From positions 370,434 to 434,433 of the forward strand of contig NZ_KE386848.1 in NCBI RefSeq assembly GCF_000429105.1: 64,000 bases of DNA, read 5' to 3'. The notes below the pieces were generated by a model. The model saw nothing but the letters and a program-made list of their open reading frames with translations. It did no database searches and was not told the origin of the DNA. Source of the DNA: Schaalia suimastitidis DSM 15538. Lineage in GTDB: Bacteria > Actinomycetota > Actinomycetes > Actinomycetales > Actinomycetaceae. Positions 17,376 through 26,677 of this stretch are shown piece after piece; position 1 is the stretch's first letter; the number at the start of each line of letters is the position of its first letter. The translations under genes were made by a program, and so were the position numbers.

Positions 17376-19691
17376 ATGTCATCATTTCCTTCAGCTACCA
17401 TCCTTGGGTACCCGCGGATTGGACGTGGCCGCGAACTGAAAAAGGCCCTCGAATCCTTTTGGGCAGGCAAGATCAGCGAATCTGACCTTTTAGATTCCGA
17501 GGCGACGCTACGCAAAACCAACTTGGCGCGCCTCGTTGAGCTGGGCCTTGATGCCCAAAACTCGTCCTTGCCAGAAAACTCAGCATTGTACGATCAAGTG
17601 CTCAATATTACGGCGCTCCTTGGTGCTACTCCTGAGCGTTTCGCGGGTCGCACAGGCCTGGACCTTCATTTTGCTTTGGCGCGAGGTGACCATGGTGTAG
17701 CTCCGCAAGAGATGACGAAGTGGTTTGATACTAACTACCACTACCTTGTGCCAGAAATTGGACCGGATACACCTATTAATTTTGCTGATAATGCTATTGT
17801 CCGACGCTTCGTCCAAGCCAAAGAGTGGGGGTATCTGACGCGCCCTGTGCTGGTTGGGCCGGTGACCTATCTTGCGTTGTCGAAGGTTTGCGAATCTGCC
17901 CCCGAAGGATATGATCCCTTCCTTCGTCTTGATGAGGTTGTGGCGGTCTATCAGCAGCTTCTTGCTGAACTGTATGCCGCAGGCGCGCAGTGGGTACAGC
18001 TCGACGAACCCGCATTGGTGACGGATAACCTCACGCACCCCCGCTCACGCCTCGGCGAATATGCAGGGCAGGTGTACCACCAACTAGCGTCGCCCAGCCT
18101 CGACGAACGCCCCCGTATCCTTGTGACGACCCCCTACGGTGATGGCCGCCTTGCGTTGCCTCATTTGCTTGCCAGCGGTGTCGAGGCTGTACATCTGGAT
18201 ATTGTCCGCGGCGCGTTGCCGACGGGCGGACTGTTGGATTTTTCGACCGTAGATTTAGTCGTTGGCGTGGTTGATGGACGTAATATTTGGCGGACCGATT
18301 TGGCTCAGGCACGCACACTCCTTGACGAGGCTGCGCGTCTTGGTGCGGCAAGCGTGAGTGTGGCGACAACGAATTCTTTGCAGCATGTGCCACACGACAC
18401 AGCTTTAGAACAATGGGATGATGCCGAGCTCAACGCCAATCTCCACAAATGGTTGGCTTTTGCTGATCAAAAGGTGTCTGAGATAGTGACCTTAGCTACC
18501 GGTGTGACACAGGGATGGGAGGCGGTCGACGGCGCCATCGAGGAGGTCACTCGTGTCCTTGCGCAGCGTGCCGAGGCGGTAGGGGTTGTACGTTCGGATG
18601 TGCGTGCGCGCGTGGCCGCCTTGAGCGCAGCTGACCGTAGTCGCGGGGAGTACTCGCTCAGAGAATCGGCCCAGGCACAGCGTCTTGAACTGCCAGATCT
18701 GCCAACCACGACGATTGGATCTTTCCCACAAACGGTGGAAATTCGTCGAGCACGCGCTGCCTTTGGTCGTGGTGAACTCACCGAAGCAGAGTATCGACAG
18801 CGCATGGAAGCAGAAATTGCGCAGGTAATCGCGTTGCAAGAGCGCCTCGGTCTGGATGTTCTTGTGCATGGGGAGGCAGAGCGCAATGATATGGTGCAGT
18901 ATTTTGCTGAGCTTCTTGAAGGTTTTGCTGCGACACGCCATGGGTGGGTTCAGTCCTACGGTTCGCGTTGTACCCGTCCATCCATTCTGTGGGGTGATGT
19001 TGCACGTGTTCAGGCGATGACCGTTGAATGGGCGACCTATGCGCAGTCGCTGACTGACAAGCCAGTCAAAGGCATGTTGACTGGTCCGGTGACTATTATT
19101 GCGTGGTCGTTCCCACGCAATGACCTGTCCTTGGGTGAGGTTGCTGATCAGATTGGTTTGGCGTTGCGTGATGAGGTGAATGACTTGGAAGCTGCAGGTA
19201 TTGCGGTAATCCAAGTGGACGAGCCTGCATTGCGTGAGTTGTTGCCTTTGGATGCGGATCAGCATGCCGATTACCTCCGTTGGTCTGTCGATTCCTTCCG
19301 CGTCGCAACTGCCGGTGTACGGTCTGATACACAGATACACACGCATTTGTGTTACTCGGAATTCGGTCAGATTATCGACGCAATTGCTGCGCTTGATGCT
19401 GATGTCACATCAATTGAGGCAGCGCGTTCGCGTATGGAGGTGCTTCCTGAACTGGCTGCGCATGGTTTCAATCATGGGATTGGCCCAGGGGTGTGGGATA
19501 TTCACAGTCCACGCGTGCCTTCAGTTGAGGAATTGACCGAATTGATCGAGGCGGCGGTAGCTTCGGTTCCGCGGCAACGACTGTGGGTCAATCCAGACTG
19601 TGGATTAAAGACCCGAGGGTATGACGAAACCGAGGCGTCGTTGGCCAACCTTGTTGAGGCAACAAAACGAGTGCGGGAGGTGCGTCGCTGA
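17376..19691 (+). CDS. metE: cobalamin-independent methionine synthase
   Basis: A 771-residue zinc enzyme transferring the methyl group of methyltetrahydrofolate polyglutamate to homocysteine. Two homologous barrels: the N-terminal one starts SATILGYPRIGRGRELKKALE, and the C-terminal one starts TTIGSFPQTVEIRRAR. Zinc ligands are in HTHLCYSEF (His and Cys), the downstream SIEAAR (Glu) and NPDCGLKTRG (Cys). Length matches the family (about 755). The ATG of MSSFPSA is chosen by homology; an in-frame ATG at 17343 is possible and neither has a strong ribosome binding site. MetE and MetF catalyse consecutive steps. Confidence 0.97.
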   Translation: MSSFPSATILGYPRIGRGRELKKALESFWAGKISESDLLDSEATLRKTNLARLVELGLDAQNSSLPENSALYDQVLNITALLGATPERFAGRTGLDLHFALARGDHGVAPQEMTKWFDTNYHYLVPEIGPDTPINFADNAIVRRFVQAKEWGYLTRPVLVGPVTYLALSKVCESAPEGYDPFLRLDEVVAVYQQLLAELYAAGAQWVQLDEPALVTDNLTHPRSRLGEYAGQVYHQLASPSLDERPRILVTTPYGDGRLALPHLLASGVEAVHLDIVRGALPTGGLLDFSTVDLVVGVVDGRNIWRTDLAQARTLLDEAARLGAASVSVATTNSLQHVPHDTALEQWDDAELNANLHKWLAFADQKVSEIVTLATGVTQGWEAVDGAIEEVTRVLAQRAEAVGVVRSDVRARVAALSAADRSRGEYSLRESAQAQRLELPDLPTTTIGSFPQTVEIRRARAAFGRGELTEAEYRQRMEAEIAQVIALQERLGLDVLVHGEAERNDMVQYFAELLEGFAATRHGWVQSYGSRCTRPSILWGDVARVQAMTVEWATYAQSLTDKPVKGMLTGPVTIIAWSFPRNDLSLGEVADQIGLALRDEVNDLEAAGIAVIQVDEPALRELLPLDADQHADYLRWSVDSFRVATAGVRSDTQIHTHLCYSEFGQIIDAIAALDADVTSIEAARSRMEVLPELAAHGFNHGIGPGVWDIHSPRVPSVEELTELIEAAVASVPRQRLWVNPDCGLKTRGYDETEASLANLVEATKRVREVRR

Positions 19692-19749
19692 CAACCAACT
19701 GATCGTCTACGCGTCATCAGGATAAGACGTGGCAATTGACAAAGGGGTG

Positions 19750-19786
19750 GCTTCTGCAGCATGTGTGCTGCAGAAGCAGCCTTTTT
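19750..19786 (+). terminator. rho-independent terminator after metE
   Basis: A perfect 12-bp stem (GCTTCTGCAGCA with TGCTGCAGAAGC), loop TGTG, followed by AGCC and TTTTT. Confidence 0.92.
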
Positions 19787-20047
19787 GTGTCGGGTGCGCA
19801 TGTGCACATCCGTTACTGAATGTCAGTATGTGGACACCTGTCGCCGTGCGTGAATAATTGACGATACTTGAAACATGACTGCTTTCGAGATGCGAATGTG
19901 CCGCCCAATGTGCGGCTCCATGTGCTCTCGAATGTGTATGTGATCGACGCTCGTTGCCCTTAGTCGATCTAGCCGCAGATTTGCCCCAATTATTTTGCTT
20001 CCCTAAGTGGAGTGGGCCTTGCGGCTCCGTGAGAAACGGATACACCA
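19787..20047 (+). other. noncoding region upstream of winged-helix gene
   Basis: Together with 19692-19749 this is a 356-base gap without a gene. It holds the metE terminator, a perfect 10-bp palindrome ATGTGCACAT at 19800-19809 and a TTGACG at 19857-19862 that could be a -35 box without a convincing -10. GAGAAACGGA precedes the next ATG. I see no conserved RNA. Confidence 0.4.
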
Positions 20048-20473
20048 ATGACACTCGTTTACACCCCTGAAACTACTGCGACCTGCGCAGAACCCACATC
20101 ATTTGATGCCTTTCTTGCCGTGCTTGACGGACTTCGACTCAGTTCGGTTCGCGTCGACCTCGACCTGGACAACCATGTGGTGCGTATTGGCGGCAAAGTG
20201 GTGGCATTGTGCAATAAGGAATACGAGCTCCTCACCCATTTGGCCGCTCGCTGCGATCGTGCAGTATCGCGTGAAGAGCTCTTTGAAACCGTGTGGCATG
20301 GGAGTGGACTGAGCGCGGATAATTCACGCACGGTTGATGCCCATATCCGACGCTTGCGCGCAAAACTCGCCACACCGGACCTGATTTCGACCGTTCGCGG
20401 TCAAGGCTACCGCTTCAATTCTGCCGCCGACGTGCGCGTCACCCTGACGCCAGTACATACTCTTGCGGCGTAG
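20048..20473 (+). CDS. orphan OmpR-type winged-helix DNA-binding protein
   Basis: A 141-residue protein whose residues 40-125 form a PhoB/OmpR-type effector domain: LDLDNHVVRIGGKVVALCNKEYELL, then REELFETVW, then NSRTVDAHIRRLRAKL and ISTVRGQGYRF, all typical. There is no receiver domain; the N-terminal 35 residues are too short for one. Such stand-alone winged-helix proteins occur in actinobacteria, but the target and signal are unknown here. It is monocistronic between metE and the convergent ilvA. Confidence 0.85.
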   Translation: MTLVYTPETTATCAEPTSFDAFLAVLDGLRLSSVRVDLDLDNHVVRIGGKVVALCNKEYELLTHLAARCDRAVSREELFETVWHGSGLSADNSRTVDAHIRRLRAKLATPDLISTVRGQGYRFNSAADVRVTLTPVHTLAA

Positions 20474-20616
20474 GACGCCTCGGTGTTGCTGGGAGACACT
20501 CTGGCTGGATAGTGCAAGTTGCAGTGTCGCAGGCGGATACCCTGCCTGCGTAACGCGCCTTGTGGTGGCGTTGGTGCATATCCTGGCGCGTCCAGCTGTT
20601 GCGCATATTCGCCTTG

Positions 20617-21909
20617 TTAAATGACGAGCCGGTAGAAGTCAGAATCCGCTTGTAGTTCTTCGACGTGCAAGGGAGAGGCTTCCATACGGCGCCGCAGAGG
20701 ATGGATGTCATCTTTGCACGACAGATCAATGCCGACCAGCGCGGGGCCAGAGTCACGATTATTTTTCTTCGTGTATTCGAAATGCACGATGTCATCATGA
20801 GGACCCAAGACGTCTTCGAGGAACATGCGGAGCATACCGGGTTGTTGAGGGAAGGTCACTAAGAAGTAGTGACGCAATCCCTCGTGGCGAAGTGAACGCT
20901 CCATTATTTCTGCATAGCGTGTCAAATCGTTGTTTCCTCCAGATACAAGGCACACGATCGCGCCATCCTTACCACCAAGCAGGCGTTCTCGGACATCGCG
21001 ATTCGCCAGGAAGTGGAGTGCTGCTGTTGATGCTAAGGCACCAGCAGGTTCGGCGATGACTCCATCGGATTGGTACAGCTCTAACATTTCGGTGCACACC
21101 GCGCCTTCGGGTACGACCAAGACGTCGTCGACCTGTGCGATGACGGTGTCGAAGGGGAGGGTACCGATTTGTCCAACGGCGGTACCATCGACGAAGGGAT
21201 CAACAGAGTCGAGGCGGACTGGTTGTCCAGCGTCGAGAGCTGCGCGCATACTCGCTGCCCCTACAGGTTCGACACCGATGATTTTGATACCTGGTCGTCG
21301 TGCTTGGAGGGACGTCAATACGCCGGCAAGAAGGCCGCCTCCGCCTACAGGGACCAGAACTGCCGCCGTGTCGGCCGGCATTTGGCGGTCAAGTTCAACA
21401 CCGATTGTGCCTTGTCCTGCGATGGTCAATGGGTCGTCGTAGGGGTGAACATAGGTGCGTCCAGAAACGCGAGCAGCCTCCTGCGCCAAAGCATTGGCTT
21501 TGTCGAAGGTGCCGTCGACAATGACTTGTTCAACCCACGCGCCGCCGATATCGGCTATGCGATTGCGTTTTTGCCGAGGAGTATTCGACGGAAGGTAGAT
21601 GGTGCCACGTACGTGCAGGTGGGAGCAGGCGTAGGCGACACCTTGGGCGTGATTACCCGCTGAAGCGCACACCACGCCTCGTTCGCGTTCAGTGGGGGAT
21701 AGGGCTGCCATTCGCGCGTAGGCACCGCGCACCTTGAATGAGCGACATTTTTGTGTGTCTTCACGTTTGAGATATACCCGAGTATCTATGGCGTTGGTCA
21801 GTCGGGCCGAAAGATCAAGGGGGGTTTCACGCACGATGCCTTGCAATACCGTCGCTGTTGAGTCGACGAGTTGTGGACTCACCAATGTGATGTTGTGTGG
21901 CGTGGTCAT
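20617..21909 (-). CDS. ilvA: threonine ammonia-lyase (threonine dehydratase)
   Basis: A 430-residue PLP enzyme that deaminates threonine to 2-oxobutanoate, first step of isoleucine synthesis. The PLP lysine is K59 in CRSFKVRGA; CASAGNHAQGVAYA is the family signature; VGGGGL is the phosphate-binding loop. The last about 85 residues (HYFLVTFPQQPGMLRMFLEDVLGP) form one ACT-like regulatory domain, as in the short actinobacterial and Corynebacterium enzymes, so isoleucine feedback is likely. GGAAGGA seven bases before the ATG at 21909 decides the start; an in-frame start 27 bases upstream is less likely. I saw no T-box or Ile-rich leader. Confidence 0.95.
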   Translation of the reverse strand: MTTPHNITLVSPQLVDSTATVLQGIVRETPLDLSARLTNAIDTRVYLKREDTQKCRSFKVRGAYARMAALSPTERERGVVCASAGNHAQGVAYACSHLHVRGTIYLPSNTPRQKRNRIADIGGAWVEQVIVDGTFDKANALAQEAARVSGRTYVHPYDDPLTIAGQGTIGVELDRQMPADTAAVLVPVGGGGLLAGVLTSLQARRPGIKIIGVEPVGAASMRAALDAGQPVRLDSVDPFVDGTAVGQIGTLPFDTVIAQVDDVLVVPEGAVCTEMLELYQSDGVIAEPAGALASTAALHFLANRDVRERLLGGKDGAIVCLVSGGNNDLTRYAEIMERSLRHEGLRHYFLVTFPQQPGMLRMFLEDVLGPHDDIVHFEYTKKNNRDSGPALVGIDLSCKDDIHPLRRRMEASPLHVEELQADSDFYRLVI

Positions 21910-22130
21910 GACGGGTCCTTCCAAACGTGTGCCCAATGATTGTAGAACCCACGGGCATTAATGTGGTGCAATGATCATTGCGCGGAAACGGCACTAGCAC
22001 CATGTGAGGACCCTCTTGAGAAACCGGGGTTGACAGGCGCGGACGCAGGCGTGGCAGCTAGAGGCAAGTGAAAGCCTGGCAAGTAGTGCGGTATCACCAT
22101 GCACGTACCGACGGCATGGAGTGGAATTAA

Positions 22131-22166
22131 CTGACGTTGTATGCGGCAGCGTCTTACACTTACCGG
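22131..22166 (+). promoter_or_regulatory. orn: promoter giving a leaderless orn transcript
   Basis: CTGACG (22131-22136) and TACACT (22155-22160) are 18 bases apart. The expected transcription start, about 7 bases after the -10 box, coincides with the GTG start codon at 22167, and no ribosome binding site is present. Leaderless mRNAs are common in actinobacteria. Confidence 0.6.
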
Positions 22167-22805
22167 GTGAATAAAACCCTCAAAGACCCACTCGTGTGGA
22201 TTGACTGTGAAATGACCGGGTTAAATGCCGAGACAGACGCCCTGATCGAAGTGGCGGTCGTGATCACGGACGCGCAACTCAATGTGGTTGCACCAGGTAT
22301 CGATGTCCTTATTGCCCCAGAACACGGAGCACTGGACCGCATGAATGATTTTGTTCGCCAAATGCACACCGCTTCGGGTCTCCTTGAGGATCTTGAGGCA
22401 GGCGTGACAATGGAGCAAGCATGCGACACAGTGCTTGCCTACGTGAAAAAATACGTGCCTGGAGCAAATAAAGCGCTGTTGGCGGGTAACTCTATTGGCA
22501 CTGACAAGCGTTTTCTTGAAGTGAATATGCCGCTGCTCATTGATCATTTGCATTACCGTGTCGTCGACGTGTCAACACTGAAGGAACTCGCGAAACGTTG
22601 GCATCCTGTGGCCTATGAATGCGCGCCGACCAAGCAGGGTGGGCATCGCGCATTAGCAGATATCCTCGAGTCCATCCAAGAGCTCGCCTATTATCGCCGG
22701 GTTTTGTTCCCTCCCGTGTCCCTGGTACGTGACGACGTTATTCGCATCCGAGACGAGGTGATGGCGCAGTACGCTCCTATTCTTTCCACAGCGGCGTCTC
22801 AGTAA
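22167..22805 (+). CDS. orn: oligoribonuclease
   Basis: A 212-residue DEDDh 3'-5' exonuclease that degrades 2-5 nt RNAs and pGpG. VWIDCEMTGL supplies Asp and Glu, NSIGTDKRFL the second Asp, and HRALADI the catalytic His and last Asp; VVDVSTLKELAKRWHP is family specific. I start at the GTG of VNKTLKDPLVW, 7 bases downstream of a -10 box, rather than a TTG 30 bases upstream, because family members start only a few residues before VWIDCE. Confidence 0.95.
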   Translation: MNKTLKDPLVWIDCEMTGLNAETDALIEVAVVITDAQLNVVAPGIDVLIAPEHGALDRMNDFVRQMHTASGLLEDLEAGVTMEQACDTVLAYVKKYVPGANKALLAGNSIGTDKRFLEVNMPLLIDHLHYRVVDVSTLKELAKRWHPVAYECAPTKQGGHRALADILESIQELAYYRRVLFPPVSLVRDDVIRIRDEVMAQYAPILSTAASQ

Positions 22806-22828
22806 GCCATTTTTACACACCCTTTTTC

Positions 22829-22864
22829 ACCCTCGTCCTGTTTCCACAGGGCGAGGGTATTTTC
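22829..22864 (+). terminator. rho-independent terminator after orn
   Basis: A 13-bp stem (ACCCTCGTCCTGT with ACAGGGCGAGGGT, one G-T pair), loop TTCC, followed by ATTTT. Confidence 0.92.
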
Positions 22865-22932
22865 GTGTCACTAGTAGGTGATTTCCGTCATTGTTGAGGC
22901 ATCACCCTCATGTCACGAAAGGACGGAATATC

Positions 22933-23634
22933 ATGAGCGGACAAACACTGACACTGCGCGGCCGTGTCGCTACCGACCTGAGCAGCCAACGGACAATACA
23001 TGGGCATACCAGTGTACGTTTTCGTTTGTGTTGCCCCCAGTGGCGCCTCACCGATGCGGGCGAGTTCCAAGAAACATCGACACAGTGGTACACCGTGAAA
23101 GCCTGGGACAAACTTGGCGACAACCTGATGGCATCACTACGAAAAGGTCAAAAAGTCATCGTGATTGGTCGACCTGTTGCTGAGGCGTGGGCTGACAAAT
23201 CTGGAGAGGTCCGATCAGCGTTGAGTATTACCGCTGTGGCAGTTGGACATGACCTTAGCGCTGGGATTGCGCAGTTCTATTCGCCACCGCGCACTACTCG
23301 CCAAAGCGATGAAGAGGCCAACCTAGAAGCACCAATGAATGAACCACGATTAGTACAGGCAGCACCACAAAAGGATGACCCATGGGAGCTCACACCCTCG
23401 CCGCCCATCATCGACAGAAACACCCATGACCAGAAAGCACCGTTCTCGGCCACTTCACATGACGCTCAGTGTGATACTGGTGTAAATATTGAGCCGAGTC
23501 AATGCCCCGGTGGCGAGATAAACGGTGAGCAGGAACGACCCGTAGTTCATCGTGGCGCATTTGCTGACGAATATGGCGGTGCGATTGGCCACTTGAGTGA
23601 CCAGGACGAACCGGAAGAGGCGCCAGTGTCTTAG
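22933..23634 (+). CDS. ssb: single-stranded DNA-binding protein paralogue
   Basis: A 233-residue protein with an SSB-type OB fold in residues 1-115 (LTLRGRVATDLSSQ, then WYTVKAWDKLGDNLMASLRKGQKVIVIGRP) and a long acidic, low-complexity tail. The tail ends EPEEAPVS and lacks the DDDIPF-like tip that recruits repair and replication partners. It is therefore probably not the essential housekeeping SSB but a second paralogue of the kind found in actinobacteria. AAAGGACGG before the ATG supports the start; it sits 45 bases ahead of ettA. Confidence 0.85.
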   Translation: MSGQTLTLRGRVATDLSSQRTIHGHTSVRFRLCCPQWRLTDAGEFQETSTQWYTVKAWDKLGDNLMASLRKGQKVIVIGRPVAEAWADKSGEVRSALSITAVAVGHDLSAGIAQFYSPPRTTRQSDEEANLEAPMNEPRLVQAAPQKDDPWELTPSPPIIDRNTHDQKAPFSATSHDAQCDTGVNIEPSQCPGGEINGEQERPVVHRGAFADEYGGAIGHLSDQDEPEEAPVS

Positions 23635-23679
23635 CATTGGACTGGCAAGCCAGAATCACACAACCTTGGATGGAGCGAA

Positions 23680-25362
23680 GTGGCTGAGTACATCTACCAG
23701 ATGATTAAAGCGCGCAAGGCGCACGGCGACAAGGTAATCCTTGACGACGTCAGTATGTCATTCTTCCCCGGCGCAAAGATCGGCATGGTTGGCCCTAATG
23801 GTGCCGGAAAGTCATCGATCCTGAAAATCATGGCAGGTATTGACGAACCATCCAATGGTGAAGCTCGGCTTACACCTGGATATACCGTCGGCATCCTCCT
23901 GCAGGAACCAGAACTTGACGACACCAAGACGGTTGTAGAAAACGTGCGTTTAGGCGCGGCAGACATATTTGCCAAACTTGACCGTTTCAATGAGATTTCA
24001 GCTGAAATGGCAAACCCTGACGCTGATTTTGACACGCTGATGGATGAGATGGGCAAGCTTCAAACTGAGATCGATGCTCTTGACGCATGGGATATTGATT
24101 CGCAGCTTGAGCAAGCAATGGAAGCATTGCGGTGCCCACCTCCAGATCAGATGGTGAGTGTGCTTTCTGGTGGCGAGCGTCGCCGTGTAGCCCTGTGCAA
24201 ACTTCTCATCGAAGAGCCTGATCTTCTACTACTTGATGAGCCGACTAACCACCTTGATGCCGAGTCGGTTCTTTGGCTGGAAAAACACCTCGCTTCGTAC
24301 CCTGGCGCGGTCATTGCCGTTACCCACGACCGGTATTTCCTTGACCATGTTGCTGGTTGGATTGCTGAAGTTGACCGCGGTCACCTGTATCCTTACGAAG
24401 GAAACTACTCCACCTATCTGGAAACCAAAGAGAAGCGCCTTCAAGTGCAGGGACAGAAAGACGCCAAACTTGCTAAGCGTTTGAAAGAGGAACTTGAGTG
24501 GGTACGGTCCAACCCTAAAGGACGCCAAGCCAAGTCCAAGGCCCGTTTGGAACGCTACGAAGAGATGGCCGCGGAAGCCGAGCGTACCCGCAAACTTGAC
24601 TTTGAAGAGATTCAGATCCCGCCAGGTCCACGTTTGGGCAGTGTTGTTATTGAAGCGAAAGACCTGAAAAAAGGCTTCGGTGACCGTACGCTGATCGACG
24701 GCCTCTCGTTCTCGCTGCCACGTAACGGCATCGTTGGTGTCATTGGCCCCAATGGCGTCGGCAAAACAACACTTTTCAAAACCATCGTCGGATTGGAACC
24801 TCTTGATGGCGGCGAATTGACTATCGGCGAGACAGTAAAAATCTCCTACGTCGATCAGAGCCGTGCAGGTATTGATCCCGACAAGAGCCTGTGGGAGGTC
24901 GTCTCGGACGGATTAGATTTCCTTCAGGTGGGCAATGTTGAAATGCCGTCACGTGCCTACGTTTCCGCTTTCGGTTTCAAAGGTGCGGATCAGCAAAAGC
25001 CTGCTGGTGTTCTTTCTGGCGGTGAACGCAACCGACTCAACCTTGCCTTGACCTTGAAGCAAGGCGGTAACCTGTTACTTCTTGACGAACCAACCAACGA
25101 CCTTGATGTTGAAACCTTGGGTTCGCTTGAAAATGCTTTGCTGCAATTTCCAGGTTGTGCTGTTGTCGTCACCCATGATCGTTGGTTCCTTGACCGCGTC
25201 GCAACCCACATCCTTGCATGGGAAGGTACTGACGAAAACCCAGCGAACTGGTTCTGGTTTGAAGGAAACTTCGAGTCTTACGAAGCCAATAAGGTCGAAC
25301 GACTTGGTGAAGTGGCCGCTCACCCGCACCGTATGACACACCGTAAACTCACGCGCGGCTGA
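23680..25362 (+). CDS. ettA: energy-dependent translational throttle protein EttA (ABC-F ATPase)
   Basis: A 560-residue soluble ABC-F protein that acts at the ribosomal E site. Two ATPase domains: Walker A GPNGAGKSS and GPNGVGKTT, signatures LSGGERRR and LSGGERNR, and Walker B LLLLDEPTNHLD and LLLLDEPTNDLD. The linker (about 245-310, rich in Arg and Lys) and the interval EEIQIPPGPRLG match EttA, as does the start AEYIYQMIKARKAHGDKVILDDV. The GTG start has GGAGCGAA upstream. Length matches E. coli EttA (555). Confidence 0.96.
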   Translation: MAEYIYQMIKARKAHGDKVILDDVSMSFFPGAKIGMVGPNGAGKSSILKIMAGIDEPSNGEARLTPGYTVGILLQEPELDDTKTVVENVRLGAADIFAKLDRFNEISAEMANPDADFDTLMDEMGKLQTEIDALDAWDIDSQLEQAMEALRCPPPDQMVSVLSGGERRRVALCKLLIEEPDLLLLDEPTNHLDAESVLWLEKHLASYPGAVIAVTHDRYFLDHVAGWIAEVDRGHLYPYEGNYSTYLETKEKRLQVQGQKDAKLAKRLKEELEWVRSNPKGRQAKSKARLERYEEMAAEAERTRKLDFEEIQIPPGPRLGSVVIEAKDLKKGFGDRTLIDGLSFSLPRNGIVGVIGPNGVGKTTLFKTIVGLEPLDGGELTIGETVKISYVDQSRAGIDPDKSLWEVVSDGLDFLQVGNVEMPSRAYVSAFGFKGADQQKPAGVLSGGERNRLNLALTLKQGGNLLLLDEPTNDLDVETLGSLENALLQFPGCAVVVTHDRWFLDRVATHILAWEGTDENPANWFWFEGNFESYEANKVERLGEVAAHPHRMTHRKLTRG

Positions 25363-25422
25363 ATTCAAAGGCGCAGCTGATTTCTGAAGTACCACTGAAA
25401 TCGGTAGTGCCACGGCATACGC

Positions 25423-25466
25423 AAGTGCCGTCTACGGGGATGTCCGATCCTCGGTAGACGGCACTT
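25423..25466. terminator. bidirectional terminator between ettA and tesB
   Basis: AAGTGCCGTCTAC and GTAGACGGCACTT form a perfect 13-bp stem around an 18-base loop, placed between two convergent genes. No long T-run. Confidence 0.7.
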
Positions 25467-25498
25467 CGTCGTATATCGGCCAATATGGCACACACCTG

Positions 25499-26461
25499 CT
25501 AAGCCATTGCGCTCGTCAGTTTGCCCGTTACTGGATCAACACCAAAACCCCAACTGGACGAACCTGAATGCTCCTCATTGGGGATGCGGAGCATCGCCTG
25601 TTGTTCAGCCTCGGCTACGAGTATGCCTTCACGTGTGAAGATGCGCGTGCGAGTAAGAACTTTGCCGCTATTGATATTGGAACAGGTGCCTTCATACAAC
25701 AGCCATTCGCTCGCATCAACGTCCCTGTGGAACCACATTGCGTGATCGAGGGAGGCCGCTGACATGCCTGGCGTCATCCACGACAAACCTAGAGAACGCA
25801 TAGCAGGTTCCAACATCACCTGATCAACCACATAGGCAAGTAATGCCCGGTGAATATGCTGGGATAACCCTTGGGGGAGTGGGCTGCGTGGACGCATCCA
25901 CAAATGCTGGGTGTTCTTCAACGTGGGATCGGCTGACGCGTACAAACTTTGTTCCACATGGCGCACATCAAAGGATGCAGTTTTACCGAGAAAACGCCCA
26001 ACAGGATGATCCATCATTCTGAAAATCTCGAACGCGGATTGAAGATCCTCAGGCTCAGGCACTTCTGGGCCGCGTTGATGCCATTCTGCCCCTGCCTCCG
26101 TGGCAACGAAGGACGCTGCCAATGACATGATTTCACGGCCGTCTTGTTGTGCTGTCACACGCCGTGCCGTGAATGATCGGCCTTCACGTAGGCGGTTTAC
26201 TTCCAGAGTGAAGGGAGTATTGGGGTCACCTCCCCGCAAAAAGTAGGCGTGTAGTGAGTGGATCATCCGCGAAGGGTGATCTAGTGTCGCTGCTGCTGCC
26301 AATGCTGCCTGCGCCAATACTTGTCCGCCGTAGACCCGTGTTACCTGCGGCAACGAGTGTGCGGTAAATATGTCATCGCCAGCTTCCGTTAGCGAAATAA
26401 TACGCAGCACCGAGGCAATCGGTTCGTCGCTCGTCAGCGGTACGGGGATAGGACGTGTCAT
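25499..26461 (-). CDS. tesB: acyl-CoA thioesterase II
   Basis: A 320-residue double hot-dog thioesterase hydrolysing acyl-CoA. The first half has YGGQVLAQAALAAAATL and SLHAYFLRGGDP, the second has ASLDHAMWFHRDVDASEWLLYEG and the TREG region, all typical of TesB. The catalytic Asp is probably in SLDHAMWFH. The ATG of MTRPIPV is chosen; an in-frame start 36 bases upstream is unlikely. Monocistronic and divergent from malQ. Confidence 0.93.
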   Translation of the reverse strand: MTRPIPVPLTSDEPIASVLRIISLTEAGDDIFTAHSLPQVTRVYGGQVLAQAALAAAATLDHPSRMIHSLHAYFLRGGDPNTPFTLEVNRLREGRSFTARRVTAQQDGREIMSLAASFVATEAGAEWHQRGPEVPEPEDLQSAFEIFRMMDHPVGRFLGKTASFDVRHVEQSLYASADPTLKNTQHLWMRPRSPLPQGLSQHIHRALLAYVVDQVMLEPAMRSLGLSWMTPGMSAASLDHAMWFHRDVDASEWLLYEGTCSNINSGKVLTRTRIFTREGILVAEAEQQAMLRIPNEEHSGSSSWGFGVDPVTGKLTSAMA

Positions 26462-26677
26462 AGGTCTATTGTCCGTGTCTCTTTGAGGTCGATGCACCAG
26501 CGAAGGCTAGGAAGTAACTCACAGGCACATTATTTGCTCCTTTGTCGACATGATGCAGCCGTGAGAATGCAGAACATAGTGATATATCACGAAGAAAAAG
26601 GCTGTCATGGCGTCCTGATCGGGCTTTGGGCGACTAGGATAAGATAGCACGCTCTTTAAAACCAGCAAGGATTATCC

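Noticed and set aside
18492-19346. 284-codon open frame on the minus strand inside metE
   Set aside because: Its composition reflects the reverse strand of the MetE C-terminal barrel, including the zinc-site region; no family resemblance.
21910-22130. T-box or Ile-rich leader upstream of ilvA
   Set aside because: I found no T-box sequence and no short ORF enriched in Ile, Val or Leu with a terminator.
25423-25466. Inverted repeat considered as an insertion-sequence end
   Set aside because: It is a simple hairpin between convergent genes with no transposase or target duplication, better explained as a terminator.
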